A stretch of 64,000 nucleotides of DNA from Polyangiaceae bacterium. GTDB taxonomy: Bacteria; Myxococcota_A; Polyangia; Polyangiales; Polyangiaceae. The notes under the pieces were generated by a model that searched no databases, was not told the origin of the DNA, and saw nothing but the letters and a program-made list of their open reading frames with translations. Made by a program: the position numbers and the translations under genes. The stretch lies in contig JABTUA010000001.1 in assembly GCA_015075635.1 (NCBI GenBank), positions 2,790,001 through 2,854,000 on the forward strand, in the 5' to 3' direction. Of the stretch, positions 1 through 8,512 are shown in pieces. Positions within the stretch are counted from its first letter, which is position 1. Every line of letters begins with the position of its first letter.

Positions 1-813
1 CGGCAAGCTGACGTAGGCCCGCTCGAACAGCGTGCCCTTCTGGGCGAGCCGAGACAGCTCCGGCGCCACCCGAGGCTCGAGCCGGTCGGCGCGCAGCGAG
101 TCGGCCGCGATCATCAGCACGTTCGGTCGGGCGCCGGCAGCGCGCGCCGCGCGCACCCCTAGCCCTCCCGGGAGCTCCGGCGAGAGCCCCAAGAGCAGGA
201 CCAGCACGGCCGCTCCTCCGCCGGCGGCCCAAAGCCGCGAGCGCCGCTCGCGAAGCTCCCGCAGCGCAGGCGCGGCGAAGAACCCGAGGCCCGCAAGAGC
301 AGCGACCGCGACCACGCCCGTGGGACCGAGCACGTCGCAGACGGCGATCTGCAGCAGCGCGCGCACGCCCCCGCCGCCGTAGAGGCTCGGCGCGTAGGCT
401 TGCGGGTGACTGGCGAGGTCGAACGCCCAGAGCAGCGCGTGGGTCACCGCGACCACGCCGAGCGAGGGCCAGGCCAAGCGTGGAGCGGCTCGAACGGGCC
501 GCCCCGCCAGGCGATCGCGGAGCGACAGCAACAGGCCCGCGGAGGCGCCGAGCGCGAGGCCGAGCACGATTGCAGTCGAGAGCGCCAAGAGCGACGCATC
601 CAGCACCTCGCCCCGAAAGCGCGTGGCGATCAGCCGCCGCACGACCGGCGCGCTCACGCCCTGGACTCGCTCGTCGGCAAGCGTGCTCGCCAGCGACAGC
701 AGCGACAGCAGCGCGAGGTACCCGGCGCCCGCGAGGGTTGGCCGGAAGAAGCGGCGGAGCAGGCTCGGCGGAGCCGCCGGCTCGAGCGGAGCGCGTTCGT
801 CCGATGCCGGCAT
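1..813 (-). CDS. Membrane-anchored sulfatase/alkaline-phosphatase superfamily protein (3' part outside window)
   Basis: The frame is open from an ATG at 813 to the left edge (271 codons seen). The N-terminal part is hydrophobic with several probable membrane segments (around residues 25-45, 75-100 and 165-215). Near the edge comes RPNVLMIAADSLRADRLEP, the metal-binding start of a sulfatase/LtaS-type domain facing the periplasm. This resembles lipoteichoic-acid-synthase-like or phosphoethanolamine-transferase-like hydrolases, but the catalytic Ser/Thr/Cys region lies outside the window, so the substrate cannot be named. A GAGG/AGG stretch precedes the ATG. The 241-bp region up to the divergent gene at 1055 should hold both promoters. 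Confidence 0.8.
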   Translation of the reverse strand, partial: MPASDERAPLEPAAPPSLLRRFFRPTLAGAGYLALLSLLSLASTLADERVQGVSAPVVRRLIATRFRGEVLDASLLALSTAIVLGLALGASAGLLLSLRDRLAGRPVRAAPRLAWPSLGVVAVTHALLWAFDLASHPQAYAPSLYGGGGVRALLQIAVCDVLGPTGVVAVAALAGLGFFAAPALRELRERRSRLWAAGGGAAVLVLLLGLSPELPGGLGVRAARAAGARPNVLMIAADSLRADRLEPRVAPELSRLAQKGTLFERAYVSLP

Positions 814-1054
814 CCTGCCTCGCCCGGGAATAGCAGATCGCGCGGAGGCCGCTTGCCCGGCGTTTCGGAGATGACCCATATCCGTACACCTGCGGACACT
901 CCGCCCGCTCCATTGAGGCTGCTAGGCTCATGTAACTACACACCTTATTGAGGCAACAAATCCCTGATTGCCTGCCCGACCCAGCAGACCTAGGGTCCGC
1001 CCCCTGTCCCGCCGTCCGCATCGGCTCGGCGGGTCCTTACCGGGAGGCATCTCT

Positions 1055-3466
1055 ATGAAACGCTCGACTCGCAGATTGATCTCGTACTCCGCGCTGGCGC
1101 TCGGCATGTCCGTGCTGGCGTGCGGTGGCGATGACGGCACCAGCAGCTCCGGTGGAGGCGGCACCGGCAACGTCGGAGCAAAGGGCGGGACGGGCGGGGG
1201 TGGCACCGGCGGCGTCGGCAACACCGGCGGCGGCGGTGTCGGCAACACGGGCGGCGGCGGCACTGGTGGCGTCGGGAACACCGGAGGCGGTGGCACCGGA
1301 GGCGGCACCGGCGGCATCGCGGGCGGCGGCACCGGCGGCGGCACCGGCACGGACGCCGACGGTGACGGCTACGACTCGACCAAGGACTGCGACGACACCA
1401 ACAAGGATGTCAACCCCGGCGCGACCGAGACCTGCAACGGAATCGACGACAACTGCGATACCCAGATCGACGAGGGCGTGACCAGCACGTTCTACGTCGA
1501 CGGCGACGGCGACAACTACGGCGTCGACAACGCGACGTCCAACAAGACCGCCTGCACGGCGCCGACGGGCTACGCCTCGGCGAAGGGCGACTGCGACGAC
1601 AAGGACGGCGCGGTGTACCCGGGCAACACCGAGGTCTGCGACGGCAAGGACAACGACTGCGCCAACGGCGTGGACGACGGCGTGACGAAGAACGACTACT
1701 ACAACGACGTCGATGGCGACGGGTACGGCGCGGGCACCGCGACCAAGGCCTGCACGCCCCCCGGCACGACCTGGGTCGCCCAGGGCGGCGACTGCAACGA
1801 CAACGACAAGGCGATGTTCCCGGGCAACCCGGAGATCTGCGACAGCAAGGACAACGACTGCAACGCCGCCACGCCGGACCCGGGCAGCCAGACTTGGTAC
1901 CAGGACAGCGACGGCGACGGCTACGGCAACCAGAGCGCCACCCAGACGGCCTGCGCGCAGCCCACGGGCTACGTCGCCGCGAGCCCGGTGTTCGACTGCA
2001 AGGACAACGACAAGACCATCAATCCCCAGGCCATCGAGCTCTGCGACGGAATCGACAACAACTGCGTCAACGGCATCGACGAGGGTTCAATCGCAACCTA
2101 CGTCGACGCCGACGGTGACGGTTTCGGCGACAGCGCGGGCACCGTGCAGTACCTGTGCAAAGTCACGACGGGCAGGGCCGACAACAACCAGGACTGCAAC
2201 GACAAGAACAAGGCCATCAACCCCGACGCGACCGAGATCCCGGGCAACAGCATCGACGAGAACTGCGACGGCAAGGACACCTCGGCCGGCACGCTGTGCG
2301 GCTACAAGACCTATTCGGCCACCACGTTGCCGGACTACTTCTTGGGGATCTTCTCCACCGCGGACAAGAACACCGGCGGCCCCATGGGAGCGAACTACTA
2401 CTGGGAGGACCACGAGATCTCCGCGACGGCGGGCCAGACCTTCACCATCTTCGAGACGAAGGCCTACGACTCCGCCGTCGTGCCGCGCCTGTACGTGAAC
2501 GGGCCGAACTCCTGCACCGCGGGCACGCTGACCTCCTTCGCAGTCAGCCAGGGCAACCCGGCCGGCGCGCACCTCGCGACCCGCGTGATCAGCAACGCCA
2601 CCGCCGGCTACTACGTCGCCTCCGCGACCACCGCCGCTGCCAACCAGCAGGGCTACTACCGCCTCGACGTCGTTCCTGGCGCCGTCGGTACCAGCTGTGG
2701 CATCGACTCCTTCCGCCTCTGGCCACACGGCATGAGAGTCGTGGATTCGATGAGCACCGCCGGAACGGTGTCGCCGATGCCGGCAGGCTACATCGGGGAC
2801 GATATCGAGACCTACCTCGCAGCAGGAACGACCTACACGATTCTGCAAGGCGGCTCGGCGGGCGTGGTCGATCGCATCTACAAGGCGGCGGCAGGCTCCT
2901 GCACGACCGCCATCGGGACACCCGCCACGTCGGGCATCCTGAACGGCGGCGCGCGGCTCGTCTACACTCCGACTGCTGCGGGCGTGTACGCGTTCTGGGC
3001 AGGGGCCAACTCCACCACCTACCTCGGCACGGCGTACAGCTTCAACATCGTCCAGGGCAACGTCGGTGAGTCCTGCTTCACCGGCACGGCGCCCGCCGGC
3101 GGGAATGGTGATGCGCACGTGATCTGGCCGCTCGGCGGAACCGTCGGCGAGTCTCTTGCCATTGGCGACCGCATCGGCGACATCCTCACCACGCGGTTCC
3201 ACGACGACTTCGAGACGTACCTCGAGCCGGGCGAGACCATCAACGTCACCGTCACCCGCACCGGCGGCTCGGCCTGGACGCCGCGCATCTACCTGACGCG
3301 CGCGGGGGCCTGCACGAGCGCCGTCGCCTCGGCTGTCCCGGCGTCGGGCAACGTCGCGACGCTGACCTACAACGTTCCGGCCACGAGCCCCGGCATCTAC
3401 ACCATCGTCGTGACCAGCAGCGCCGCGAGCGGCACCGGCACCTACACCCTGCAAACCTCCTACTGA
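1055..3466 (+). CDS. MopE-like lipoprotein with five Asp-rich metal-binding repeat units
   Basis: The start is the ATG at 1055, preceded by GGGAGG; it gives MKRSTRRLISYSALALGMSV and a lipobox ending in Cys-23 (VLAC). Residues about 27-98 are an almost pure Gly/Thr/Asn spacer. Residues about 100-410 carry five units, each with a DxDGDG loop, a [G/Q/K]DCxDxxK/D segment and a CD-x-xDNxC segment; this is the 'putative metal-binding motif' repeat found in MopE-type and many myxobacterial surface proteins. The rest (about 411-803) holds repeated beta-rich domains, each opening with a Cys-containing GTSCG/GESCF-like motif. Likely an outer-surface, calcium- or other metal-binding lipoprotein; the ligand is inference. 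Confidence 0.85.
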   Translation: MKRSTRRLISYSALALGMSVLACGGDDGTSSSGGGGTGNVGAKGGTGGGGTGGVGNTGGGGVGNTGGGGTGGVGNTGGGGTGGGTGGIAGGGTGGGTGTDADGDGYDSTKDCDDTNKDVNPGATETCNGIDDNCDTQIDEGVTSTFYVDGDGDNYGVDNATSNKTACTAPTGYASAKGDCDDKDGAVYPGNTEVCDGKDNDCANGVDDGVTKNDYYNDVDGDGYGAGTATKACTPPGTTWVAQGGDCNDNDKAMFPGNPEICDSKDNDCNAATPDPGSQTWYQDSDGDGYGNQSATQTACAQPTGYVAASPVFDCKDNDKTINPQAIELCDGIDNNCVNGIDEGSIATYVDADGDGFGDSAGTVQYLCKVTTGRADNNQDCNDKNKAINPDATEIPGNSIDENCDGKDTSAGTLCGYKTYSATTLPDYFLGIFSTADKNTGGPMGANYYWEDHEISATAGQTFTIFETKAYDSAVVPRLYVNGPNSCTAGTLTSFAVSQGNPAGAHLATRVISNATAGYYVASATTAAANQQGYYRLDVVPGAVGTSCGIDSFRLWPHGMRVVDSMSTAGTVSPMPAGYIGDDIETYLAAGTTYTILQGGSAGVVDRIYKAAAGSCTTAIGTPATSGILNGGARLVYTPTAAGVYAFWAGANSTTYLGTAYSFNIVQGNVGESCFTGTAPAGGNGDAHVIWPLGGTVGESLAIGDRIGDILTTRFHDDFETYLEPGETINVTVTRTGGSAWTPRIYLTRAGACTSAVASAVPASGNVATLTYNVPATSPGIYTIVVTSSAASGTGTYTLQTSY

Positions 3467-3484
3467 CCGACCTTCGGGTCCACG

Positions 3485-3522
3485 GCGGGCTCCGAGCCAA
3501 GCTCGGAGCCCGCGGTGTTTTG
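3485..3522 (+). terminator. Intrinsic terminator after the MopE-like gene
   Basis: A 13-bp perfect stem (GCGGGCTCCGAGC, 3485-3497, pairing with 3501-3513), a 3-nt loop and a following GGTGTTTTG tract lie 18 bp after the stop codon. Confidence 0.85.
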
Positions 3523-3592
3523 TGGCGCCTTCTCTGTGGCCGAACGGGCAGGTTCGAGGTAGACAGAGCGCCCCCGGCCTCGGCCGGGCTCC

Positions 3593-3667
3593 GGGTCGAT
3601 AGCTCAGCCTGGTTAGAGCTGCGGATTTTTAATCCGTCGGTCCTGGGTTCGAGTCCCAGTCGACCCA
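3593..3667 (+). tRNA. tRNA-Lys (anticodon UUU)
   Basis: The 75-nt sequence folds as a full cloverleaf: acceptor GGGTCGA/TCGACCC, D-arm GCTC/GAGC, anticodon stem GCGGA/TCCGT with loop TTTTTAA (anticodon TTT), T-stem CTGGG/CCCAG with loop TTCGAGT, discriminator A. CCA is not encoded. Its 3' 42 nt are one end of a direct repeat with 14241-14282, so the gene is the integration site of the element to its right. By the usual logic of tRNA integration the 5' half is host DNA and the 3' half was supplied by the element. Confidence 0.97.
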
Positions 3668-5079
3668 CCTCCTGTGGGGCAGCCGTGGGGCAATCCTGCC
3701 CCACGGAACAGCCCTCGGCGGGGCTTCGGAGCGCGCCTCGGCCGGGGCGCGGCCCGCGCCGGGACCTGCCCCGCGTCGACCTCCTGGGCGAGCTCGGGCA
3801 CAGCTTGGTCGAGGGGCTTCAGCCACCCGAGGCCGAGCTCCGACGCGCCACGAGCGGCCCGCCGGTACCGGTTGATCATCTGGCTCGAGCGGTGCCCCGT
3901 GCGGTCTGCCACCCACGTCTCGGACCTCCCGGCCGCGAGCGCCAGCGTGATGAACGTCGCCCGGAGGTCATGAACCCTCACGGGCCGCCGCTGCGCGGTC
4001 TTGGCGAAGAGCTCGTGGCGGTCCACGCCGGCGGCGCGCAAGTCCCGCTCGCGGAACAGCTCGGCGAGCCCGTCGATCTCCACGGGCACGCTGCTCTCGG
4101 CGAAGACCGGCTCGCCCGCGAGCTCGCCGGCGGTCAGGCCCGAGCGTTTCGACCAGCACACGAGCGCGCGGACGACGTCCTCCCCGAGGGCCCATGCGCG
4201 CGGGTCGTTGGTCTTGTTCGCGTCGAGCGTGAGGACGCCTCGCTCGAGGTCGACGTCGCGCCAGCGGAGCGCCACGGCCTCGCTCAGGCGCAGGCCCTCG
4301 CGTGCGAGGACGCCGTAGAGCATCCGGCGCACCAGCGGCGTCGCCGCGCACGCCAGGAGAGCGGCGTCCTCGGCCGGGTACAGGAACGCGAAGGCCGGCG
4401 GCTTGCCCTGCTTGGGCAGGAAGCCACGAGGCAACGGGTTCGCGGCGATGAGGCGGCACGGGTACACGGCCAGCGAGAGCAGCCGATAGATCCCCTGCCC
4501 GTAGTGCCGGCGGGTTGCCGGGCGCGTCGCGGTCTCGGGGAGCTGGCGCATGGCGCGCTCGGCGTGGTCGAGCGTGAAGCGGTCGAGGGGCACGTCGCCA
4601 AGCTTCACGCCGCCGACGTCGAGCTCGTTCAGGTAGCGGAAGCGCGAGGCGTCGTCGGTCGAGTCCTTCGGCTTCACGTGGTCGGGCCACTCGGCGTGGA
4701 GTCTGCCGCTCGTCCACTGCTCGGCGAGCTCGCGGAACGTCGTGCACCGCGGCTCCGAGCCCATGGCGGGCAGCTTCCCGCCGACCAGGTCCTCCGCCAC
4801 CTTCCGGATCGCCGGCAGCATGCCGTCCGGGTCCGCGCAGGCCATGCCGAGCAGCTTCTCGGCGTCCGGGTCCTCGAGCTTCGATGCCTGCTCGAAGGCC
4901 TCGACCAGCGCCGCCACGAAGGCCGCACGCGTCTCGGCCTGGTCGCGCCGGTTCGGATCCCGGCACGTCTCGAGCGCGAACGTGCGACGCACGCCAGCGA
5001 CCCGAAGGCGAAGCGTCCAGCGCTTCCCCGCGAAGCGGAGCTCGCCGGTGATCGACTTTCGTTCACTTGCCATCGCCAC
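3613..5079 (-). CDS. int: Tyrosine site-specific integrase of the tRNA-Lys element
   Basis: A 488-residue phage-type integrase with the full catalytic set in order: Arg264 (GLRLSEA), Lys289 (DANKTNDP), His370-x-x-Arg373 (HDLR), His396 (TGHRSS) and Tyr405 (INRYRR). An N-terminal arm/core-binding region covers about 1-230. It catalyses integration and excision at the tRNA-Lys core. The natural fold should end near residue 435; the last ~50 residues are Arg/Pro-rich and then read through the TGGGGCA repeats and the tRNA, stopping at a TAA inside the tRNA gene (3613-3615). It overlaps its upstream neighbour by 17 bp, so it is the last gene of the element's operon, which is unusual for an integrase. 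Confidence 0.95.
   Translation of the reverse strand: MAMASERKSITGELRFAGKRWTLRLRVAGVRRTFALETCRDPNRRDQAETRAAFVAALVEAFEQASKLEDPDAEKLLGMACADPDGMLPAIRKVAEDLVGGKLPAMGSEPRCTTFRELAEQWTSGRLHAEWPDHVKPKDSTDDASRFRYLNELDVGGVKLGDVPLDRFTLDHAERAMRQLPETATRPATRRHYGQGIYRLLSLAVYPCRLIAANPLPRGFLPKQGKPPAFAFLYPAEDAALLACAATPLVRRMLYGVLAREGLRLSEAVALRWRDVDLERGVLTLDANKTNDPRAWALGEDVVRALVCWSKRSGLTAGELAGEPVFAESSVPVEIDGLAELFRERDLRAAGVDRHELFAKTAQRRPVRVHDLRATFITLALAAGRSETWVADRTGHRSSQMINRYRRAARGASELGLGWLKPLDQAVPELAQEVDAGQVPARAAPRPRRAPKPRRGLFRGAGLPHGCPTGGGSTGTRTQDRRIKNPQL
3626..3667 (+). repeat. attL core (3' half of the intact tRNA-Lys)
   Basis: This is the 42-bp copy of the attachment repeat within the functional tRNA. It matches 14241-14282 at 39 of 42 positions. 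The first 18 bases (TTTTTAATCCGTCGGTCC) and the last 9 (GTCGACCCA) are identical. Confidence 0.9.
3675..3703. repeat. Left-end TGGGGCA repeats (candidate integrase arm sites)
   Basis: TGGGGCA occurs at 3675-3681 and 3686-3692 (11 bp apart), and in inverse orientation at 3697-3703. The same heptamer occurs twice, inverted, at the other end of the element (14127-14145). Paired short repeats just inside both att cores are typical of arm-type sites for tyrosine integrases; function here is inference. Confidence 0.5.
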
Positions 5080-5689
5080 CGTTGCCTCCCTTCACGCTCC
5101 CCCATTCCTTCGCTTTCCACTCCCGCGTGGCTACCCCGAAAGCCTCGACCGCTTCGCGCGCGAGACGAAGGTCATTCGTGCGGTCGCGGATGGCCTCGGC
5201 CAAGAACTCGCGAAGGTCATTCCCTGGCGGCGCGTTCTGCTGAGAGAGGCAGAAGTGCCTTCCCACGGAACCCGCGGCGGCCTTGAGCCGAAGCCAGGCA
5301 GTCTCATAGGGCGCGTCTAGGTCCGGCGGCAGGAAGAGCCCTGTGCGCTGTGCGGTCTGCCGATGGCTTTCGGCGCGCTCCGACATGCTCTCGGCGTCGT
5401 CCCACCTGCGGGAGTCGACGGCGGTCACGTCACGCTCGAGCGAAGCCTCCCAGTCGCGCAAGCAGCGCATGGCGGTTTCCGCCGACTCGGCAGCGAGCTT
5501 GAACACCTCGAGCTGACGCTGAGACGCTAGCTGCAAAGCCGTGGCGTTCGCGGCGACGTCCTTCGCGAGCTCGGCCTTCTTCGTCTCGAGCTGCTTCCCG
5601 ACGTCGACCGCAATCCACCAGCCGGCGATAGCGCCGAAAACCGAGACCGCGGCGCCAATCAGCGCGACCACGACAGACGCGTCAAGCAT
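5063..5689 (-). CDS. Small membrane-anchored coiled-coil protein of the element
   Basis: 208 residues. It starts MLDASVVVALIGAAVSVFGA, a single N-terminal membrane segment (about 5-28), followed by a long charged helical region (about 32-205) with heptad-like Ala/Leu/Glu spacing. The topology suggests an inner membrane anchor with a cytoplasmic coiled coil. No enzymatic motif is visible and no family is recognised. It overlaps the peptidase gene upstream by 8 bp and the integrase gene downstream by 17 bp, so it is co-translated with them. Confidence 0.75.
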   Translation of the reverse strand: MLDASVVVALIGAAVSVFGAIAGWWIAVDVGKQLETKKAELAKDVAANATALQLASQRQLEVFKLAAESAETAMRCLRDWEASLERDVTAVDSRRWDDAESMSERAESHRQTAQRTGLFLPPDLDAPYETAWLRLKAAAGSVGRHFCLSQQNAPPGNDLREFLAEAIRDRTNDLRLAREAVEAFGVATREWKAKEWGSVKGGNGGDGK

Positions 5690-6206
5690 GCTCGCCTCCG
5701 TTGGGGCGCCCTTCGGGTAGCCGCCCGACCCTGCGGCTCATCAATCGGTAGCGGGCGAGATCTTCGTCCGTCGCGTTGCCGTCTGCGACGTCGAGCACGA
5801 CCTGCAGCTCCTGACCTCCGATCGTGCACCACTCGAGCAGCTCGGCAGCGACGCGCTCGATCGCGGGCCAGTTGTCGCGAACGAACGCCTCGGCTCTCGC
5901 CAGGTGCGTGCCGAGGTCGGTTCGGCCGCTCCGCGCCAGGATCTCGGATGCGCGCTCGAGGTCCTCGTTCGCCCCTTCCTTCGCGTCTGCGGGGTCTTCT
6001 CCACCGCGCACTGCGGCGGCGTACCCCACGAGAAGGGCAAGAATCAGGTCATCGTCGGTCCCGTCCTCATACACATGCGAGGCGCGCCCGAGTGTGCCGG
6101 GCCTTGGCTCGATGCTGACTTCGGCGCACCCGAAGTCCAATCGCTCGTCGGCGACGGCATGTGCCGCTTCGTGGAGCGCGGTCGCCCGTTCGCCCGCGTC
6201 AGCCAC
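5682..6206 (-). CDS. Stand-alone M41 (FtsH-type) zinc peptidase domain protein
   Basis: 174 residues. The zinc-binding helix is ALHEAAHAV (His12, Glu13, His16), the form used by FtsH/M41 peptidases rather than generic HExxH proteins. About 65 residues later comes GANEDLERASEI, which matches the FtsH segment carrying the third, Asp zinc ligand (Asp82 here). There is no AAA+ ATPase domain and no membrane segment, so it is only the peptidase part. In an element of this kind it might cut a repressor or a host protein; that is inference. Start at the ATG 6206, with an 8-bp overlap with the upstream gene. Confidence 0.75.
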   Translation of the reverse strand: MADAGERATALHEAAHAVADERLDFGCAEVSIEPRPGTLGRASHVYEDGTDDDLILALLVGYAAAVRGGEDPADAKEGANEDLERASEILARSGRTDLGTHLARAEAFVRDNWPAIERVAAELLEWCTIGGQELQVVLDVADGNATDEDLARYRLMSRRVGRLPEGRPNGGEHA

Positions 6207-6477
6207 GGTCAGCCCCTACCTGCTCCGCGGCCTCCGCGACCTGGAAGAGCAGATCGCACGGCTCGAGGGGCGCGTCCGCGGTGCCGAGGGTCGCGACGAC
6301 GTAGGCGCGCTCGGCCGCCAGGAGACGGCGCACGGCTTCGGCGTCGTCGCCGACGCTGTTCGCCTGGCGTGCGGCGTGGACGGCGATGAAGACCTCGCCC
6401 CAACGCCGGCGCGTTTCGTTCCACTGCTCGCGGAGCTCGGCCTCGACGGCCTCGAGGTCTTTGCAGAGGTCAGCCAT
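6199..6477 (-). CDS. Small helical protein of the element, unknown function
   Basis: 92 residues, ATG at 6477, 8-bp overlap with the genes on both sides. It is almost wholly helical and charged (MADLCKDLEAVEAELREQWN at the start) with no recognised family. The Trp/Arg-rich middle and acidic C-terminus give no clear function. Its position in the coupled operon is the main evidence that it is real. Confidence 0.65.
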   Translation of the reverse strand: MADLCKDLEAVEAELREQWNETRRRWGEVFIAVHAARQANSVGDDAEAVRRLLAAERAYVVATLGTADAPLEPCDLLFQVAEAAEQVGADRG

Positions 6478-6862
6478 GGGCGTGCTCCTCGCCGGCGGCG
6501 CGCTCGTTCGCGTCCACTTCCGGCCGCGCTAGGCCCTGCGCGCGCCAGGCGCCCGCTGGGCGAGCGCCGAGGGCGGCGTCCGCGAGCTCCGCGCGCGCTG
6601 TGCGCTCGATGGCGTTGAGCATGCTCTCGGCCCGGACCAGGGCGAGAGCCAGGTTGGCGTGGCCGTCGTGGCTCTCGGCGCAGCCTTCCGAGCTCGCCAG
6701 GGTCAAGGCCTCGAAGGCGTCCCGGAGCTCGGCGCGGACTTCGCCGATCCCGTCCGCGACCTCGACGGCGAGCCACTCCCGGGACTGCCGATCGGTGGGG
6801 TTGGCACGTGCCTGCCCGCGCTTCTTTCCGCCCGCTTCGTTCGCTACACTCTTCGTGCTCAT
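6470..6862 (-). CDS. Small helical protein of the element, unknown function
   Basis: 130 residues from the ATG at 6862, chosen because a perfect AGGAGG lies 9 bases before it; the frame stays open further upstream but without a comparable site. The N-terminus is basic (MSTKSVANEAGGKKRGQARA), followed by an amphipathic helical region. No family recognised. It opens the second transcription block of the element (6862 to 3613). Confidence 0.7.
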   Translation of the reverse strand: MSTKSVANEAGGKKRGQARANPTDRQSREWLAVEVADGIGEVRAELRDAFEALTLASSEGCAESHDGHANLALALVRAESMLNAIERTARAELADAALGARPAGAWRAQGLARPEVDANERAAGEEHAHG

Positions 6863-7158
6863 GGGATCTAACCTCCTGTGAGTCGGGGCTCCGGGCGGTT
6901 GCACGCCGCGGGGCCTTTTCAATTCCAGCCTACGCCGGAGCCCCGTCGATGGAAACCGCCCGAGCTCCGGGGCGCGAAACGTCCGCGTTCGTGACGCGCG
7001 CGGGCGCCGCGCGGCCAGCCGTCGACGGCGTCGAGTGTCCTCGACCTGGTCGACGTCGGAGACCTGCCCCGCCCGGGCATGGCGGGCCCTGCCACGAGGC
7101 GGACCGCTCGCGAGTTGCCCCGAGCCGACGACGTCGCCGGGGCTGGCGCTTGCCAACT
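6863..7158. other. Intergenic gap splitting the element's operon
   Basis: This 296-bp stretch is the only sizeable non-coding gap inside the element. It contains inverted segments: CGGGGCTCC near 6885 pairs with GGAGCCCCG near 6940, and GGGCGGTT pairs with AACCGCCC. It ends in the AGGAGG site of the 6862 gene. A terminator/promoter boundary between an early replication block and a late block would fit; no clear -35/-10 pair is seen. Confidence 0.4.
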
Positions 7159-7698
7159 TCAGGCGATGAGCGCGAGCCATGCGGTTGCCCGTTGGATCTG
7201 GACGTACGCGGCGCGCTCCACCTGCGCAGGCGACGTCGACCAAGAGAGCCGCTCGATGTGGTCGCGCGGCCCCGTGACATAGTCCGATGCGGCCTCGACG
7301 CGGGCGCCAGCGAAGGCGGACTGGAAGGCCGAGCGGTGCTTGCCCAGCGCGCCGACCAGGAACACGTTGCCAGCCACGAGCGCGGCCGCGGCGGTGAGCC
7401 TCTGCGTGATCGCGGTCGAGTCGTACGGGTTGAACGTCAGCGCCGGCGGCGCCGGCTGGCCGGCTTCGCCGTAGGCGTAGTCAGCCGCCTCGAGCGCCTG
7501 GGCTGCGACCGCGGTTGCGGCCGCGATCCATGCACCCTTCGCGTCGTCGATCTCCGACGTCCAGTGGGCGGACAGCTGCGCCCCGAGCTTCGCGAGCTCG
7601 TCGCGGATCTTCTGCCCGAGCTCCGCGTTCACGCCGGCGAGTCCGGCGAGCGCGGCGTCAACTGCGGCGAGCGAGGTTGCGGTATCGATGACGGTCAT
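7159..7698 (-). CDS. Hypothetical protein of the element
   Basis: 179 residues, ATG at 7698 sharing an ATGA overlap with the upstream stop. It is Ala-rich and helical with a possible hydrophobic stretch around 110-125 (LTAAAALVAGNVFLVGALG). No recognised domain. It is the last gene of the first, tightly coupled block of the element. Confidence 0.65.
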   Translation of the reverse strand: MTVIDTATSLAAVDAALAGLAGVNAELGQKIRDELAKLGAQLSAHWTSEIDDAKGAWIAAATAVAAQALEAADYAYGEAGQPAPPALTFNPYDSTAITQRLTAAAALVAGNVFLVGALGKHRSAFQSAFAGARVEAASDYVTGPRDHIERLSWSTSPAQVERAAYVQIQRATAWLALIA

Positions 7699-8081
7699 GA
7701 TCTCCCAGCCTTCAAGCGAGCGCGCACGACTGCGGCGGTCAGCGGATGGATCGGCTGCAGCGCCAGCGCCCGGTACATGGTCACGGGCGAGTGAAGCCCG
7801 AGAGCGCGCGCGGCCTCGGCGCCCTGCAGGTTCCCGATGAGCCTTCGGGCGGCCGCGGCCTCGTCGCGGGACAGGTGCTCGAGCTTCGTCCCTGCCGCGG
7901 TGTCCACGTCGTCGCGCACGCCGCGGCGCACGTCCGGCACGTCCCGGACCTCCAGGCGGGTGCCGGCGACCTCGCGGACGCCGCGACGCAGGGCGGGGCG
8001 AGGCTTCGCGCCCGGCGCCGGCGCGTTCTCACACGCGGGCGCCAGGCACCGGCCGGGGTGGAAGCCGTGACGGCAAGTCAC
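7695..8081 (-). CDS. Hypothetical protein of the element with a Cys/His-containing N-terminus
   Basis: The start is taken as the GTG at 8081, because it forms a GTGA overlap with the stop of the preceding gene, the same coupling used throughout the element; this gives 128 residues. An in-frame ATG at 8165 would overlap the upstream gene by 88 bp. The N-terminus VTCRHGFHPGRCLAPACE has Cys and His residues that could bind a metal. The C-terminal half (GAEAARALGLHSPVTMYRAL) could be a small helix-turn-helix. No family recognised. Confidence 0.6.
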   Translation of the reverse strand: MTCRHGFHPGRCLAPACENAPAPGAKPRPALRRGVREVAGTRLEVRDVPDVRRGVRDDVDTAAGTKLEHLSRDEAAAARRLIGNLQGAEAARALGLHSPVTMYRALALQPIHPLTAAVVRARLKAGRS

Positions 8082-8512
8082 GCGCGACGCCCCGACGGGC
8101 TCTTCGCGCGAATCGCGTCTCGATTCCGCGCGTAGTCTGCGGGCTTGACGCCGTACTTCCTGCACATGTCCAGCTCGCGCTGCGAGAGCCGTGCAATGGC
8201 CGTCGGTGCCGTCGGTGGCTCCTCCGCCTCGGCACCGTCGCCCCCACCGACCGCGCCCTCGCAGGCGTGGATGGCGTCGCTGCGATCCTTTTCGGGATCG
8301 TAGCCGGTGAAGAGTTGCGCGAGGATCTTGTCGATCCCGTCCAGGGCCTTCTGTGCCTGCTTGGGGTCCAGCCCCGTGAGGCCGTGCTTGCGAATCATGG
8401 TGTTCGTTTCCTTTCTGGGCTGCTCGAGAACGATCTCAGTTGAGGCGCCGACCGCGATGCCGCGCGCGAGCAGCGCCGCGCGGACCTCGGAAGGCGTTCG
8501 TTTGCGGATCAT
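8078..8512 (-). CDS. Small phage-type protein of the element with a possible internal second start
   Basis: 144 residues from the ATG at 8512 (ATGA overlap). A second in-frame ATG at 8398 begins again with MIRK and has a good AGGAA site, so a 106-residue form may also be made. The C-terminal LSQRELDMCRKYGVKPADYA resembles the short C-terminal motif of some Mu-like phage protease/scaffold and capsid-associated proteins. That resemblance is weak and does not prove a structural role. Confidence 0.6.
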   Translation of the reverse strand: MIRKRTPSEVRAALLARGIAVGASTEIVLEQPRKETNTMIRKHGLTGLDPKQAQKALDGIDKILAQLFTGYDPEKDRSDAIHACEGAVGGGDGAEAEEPPTAPTAIARLSQRELDMCRKYGVKPADYARNRDAIRAKSPSGRRA

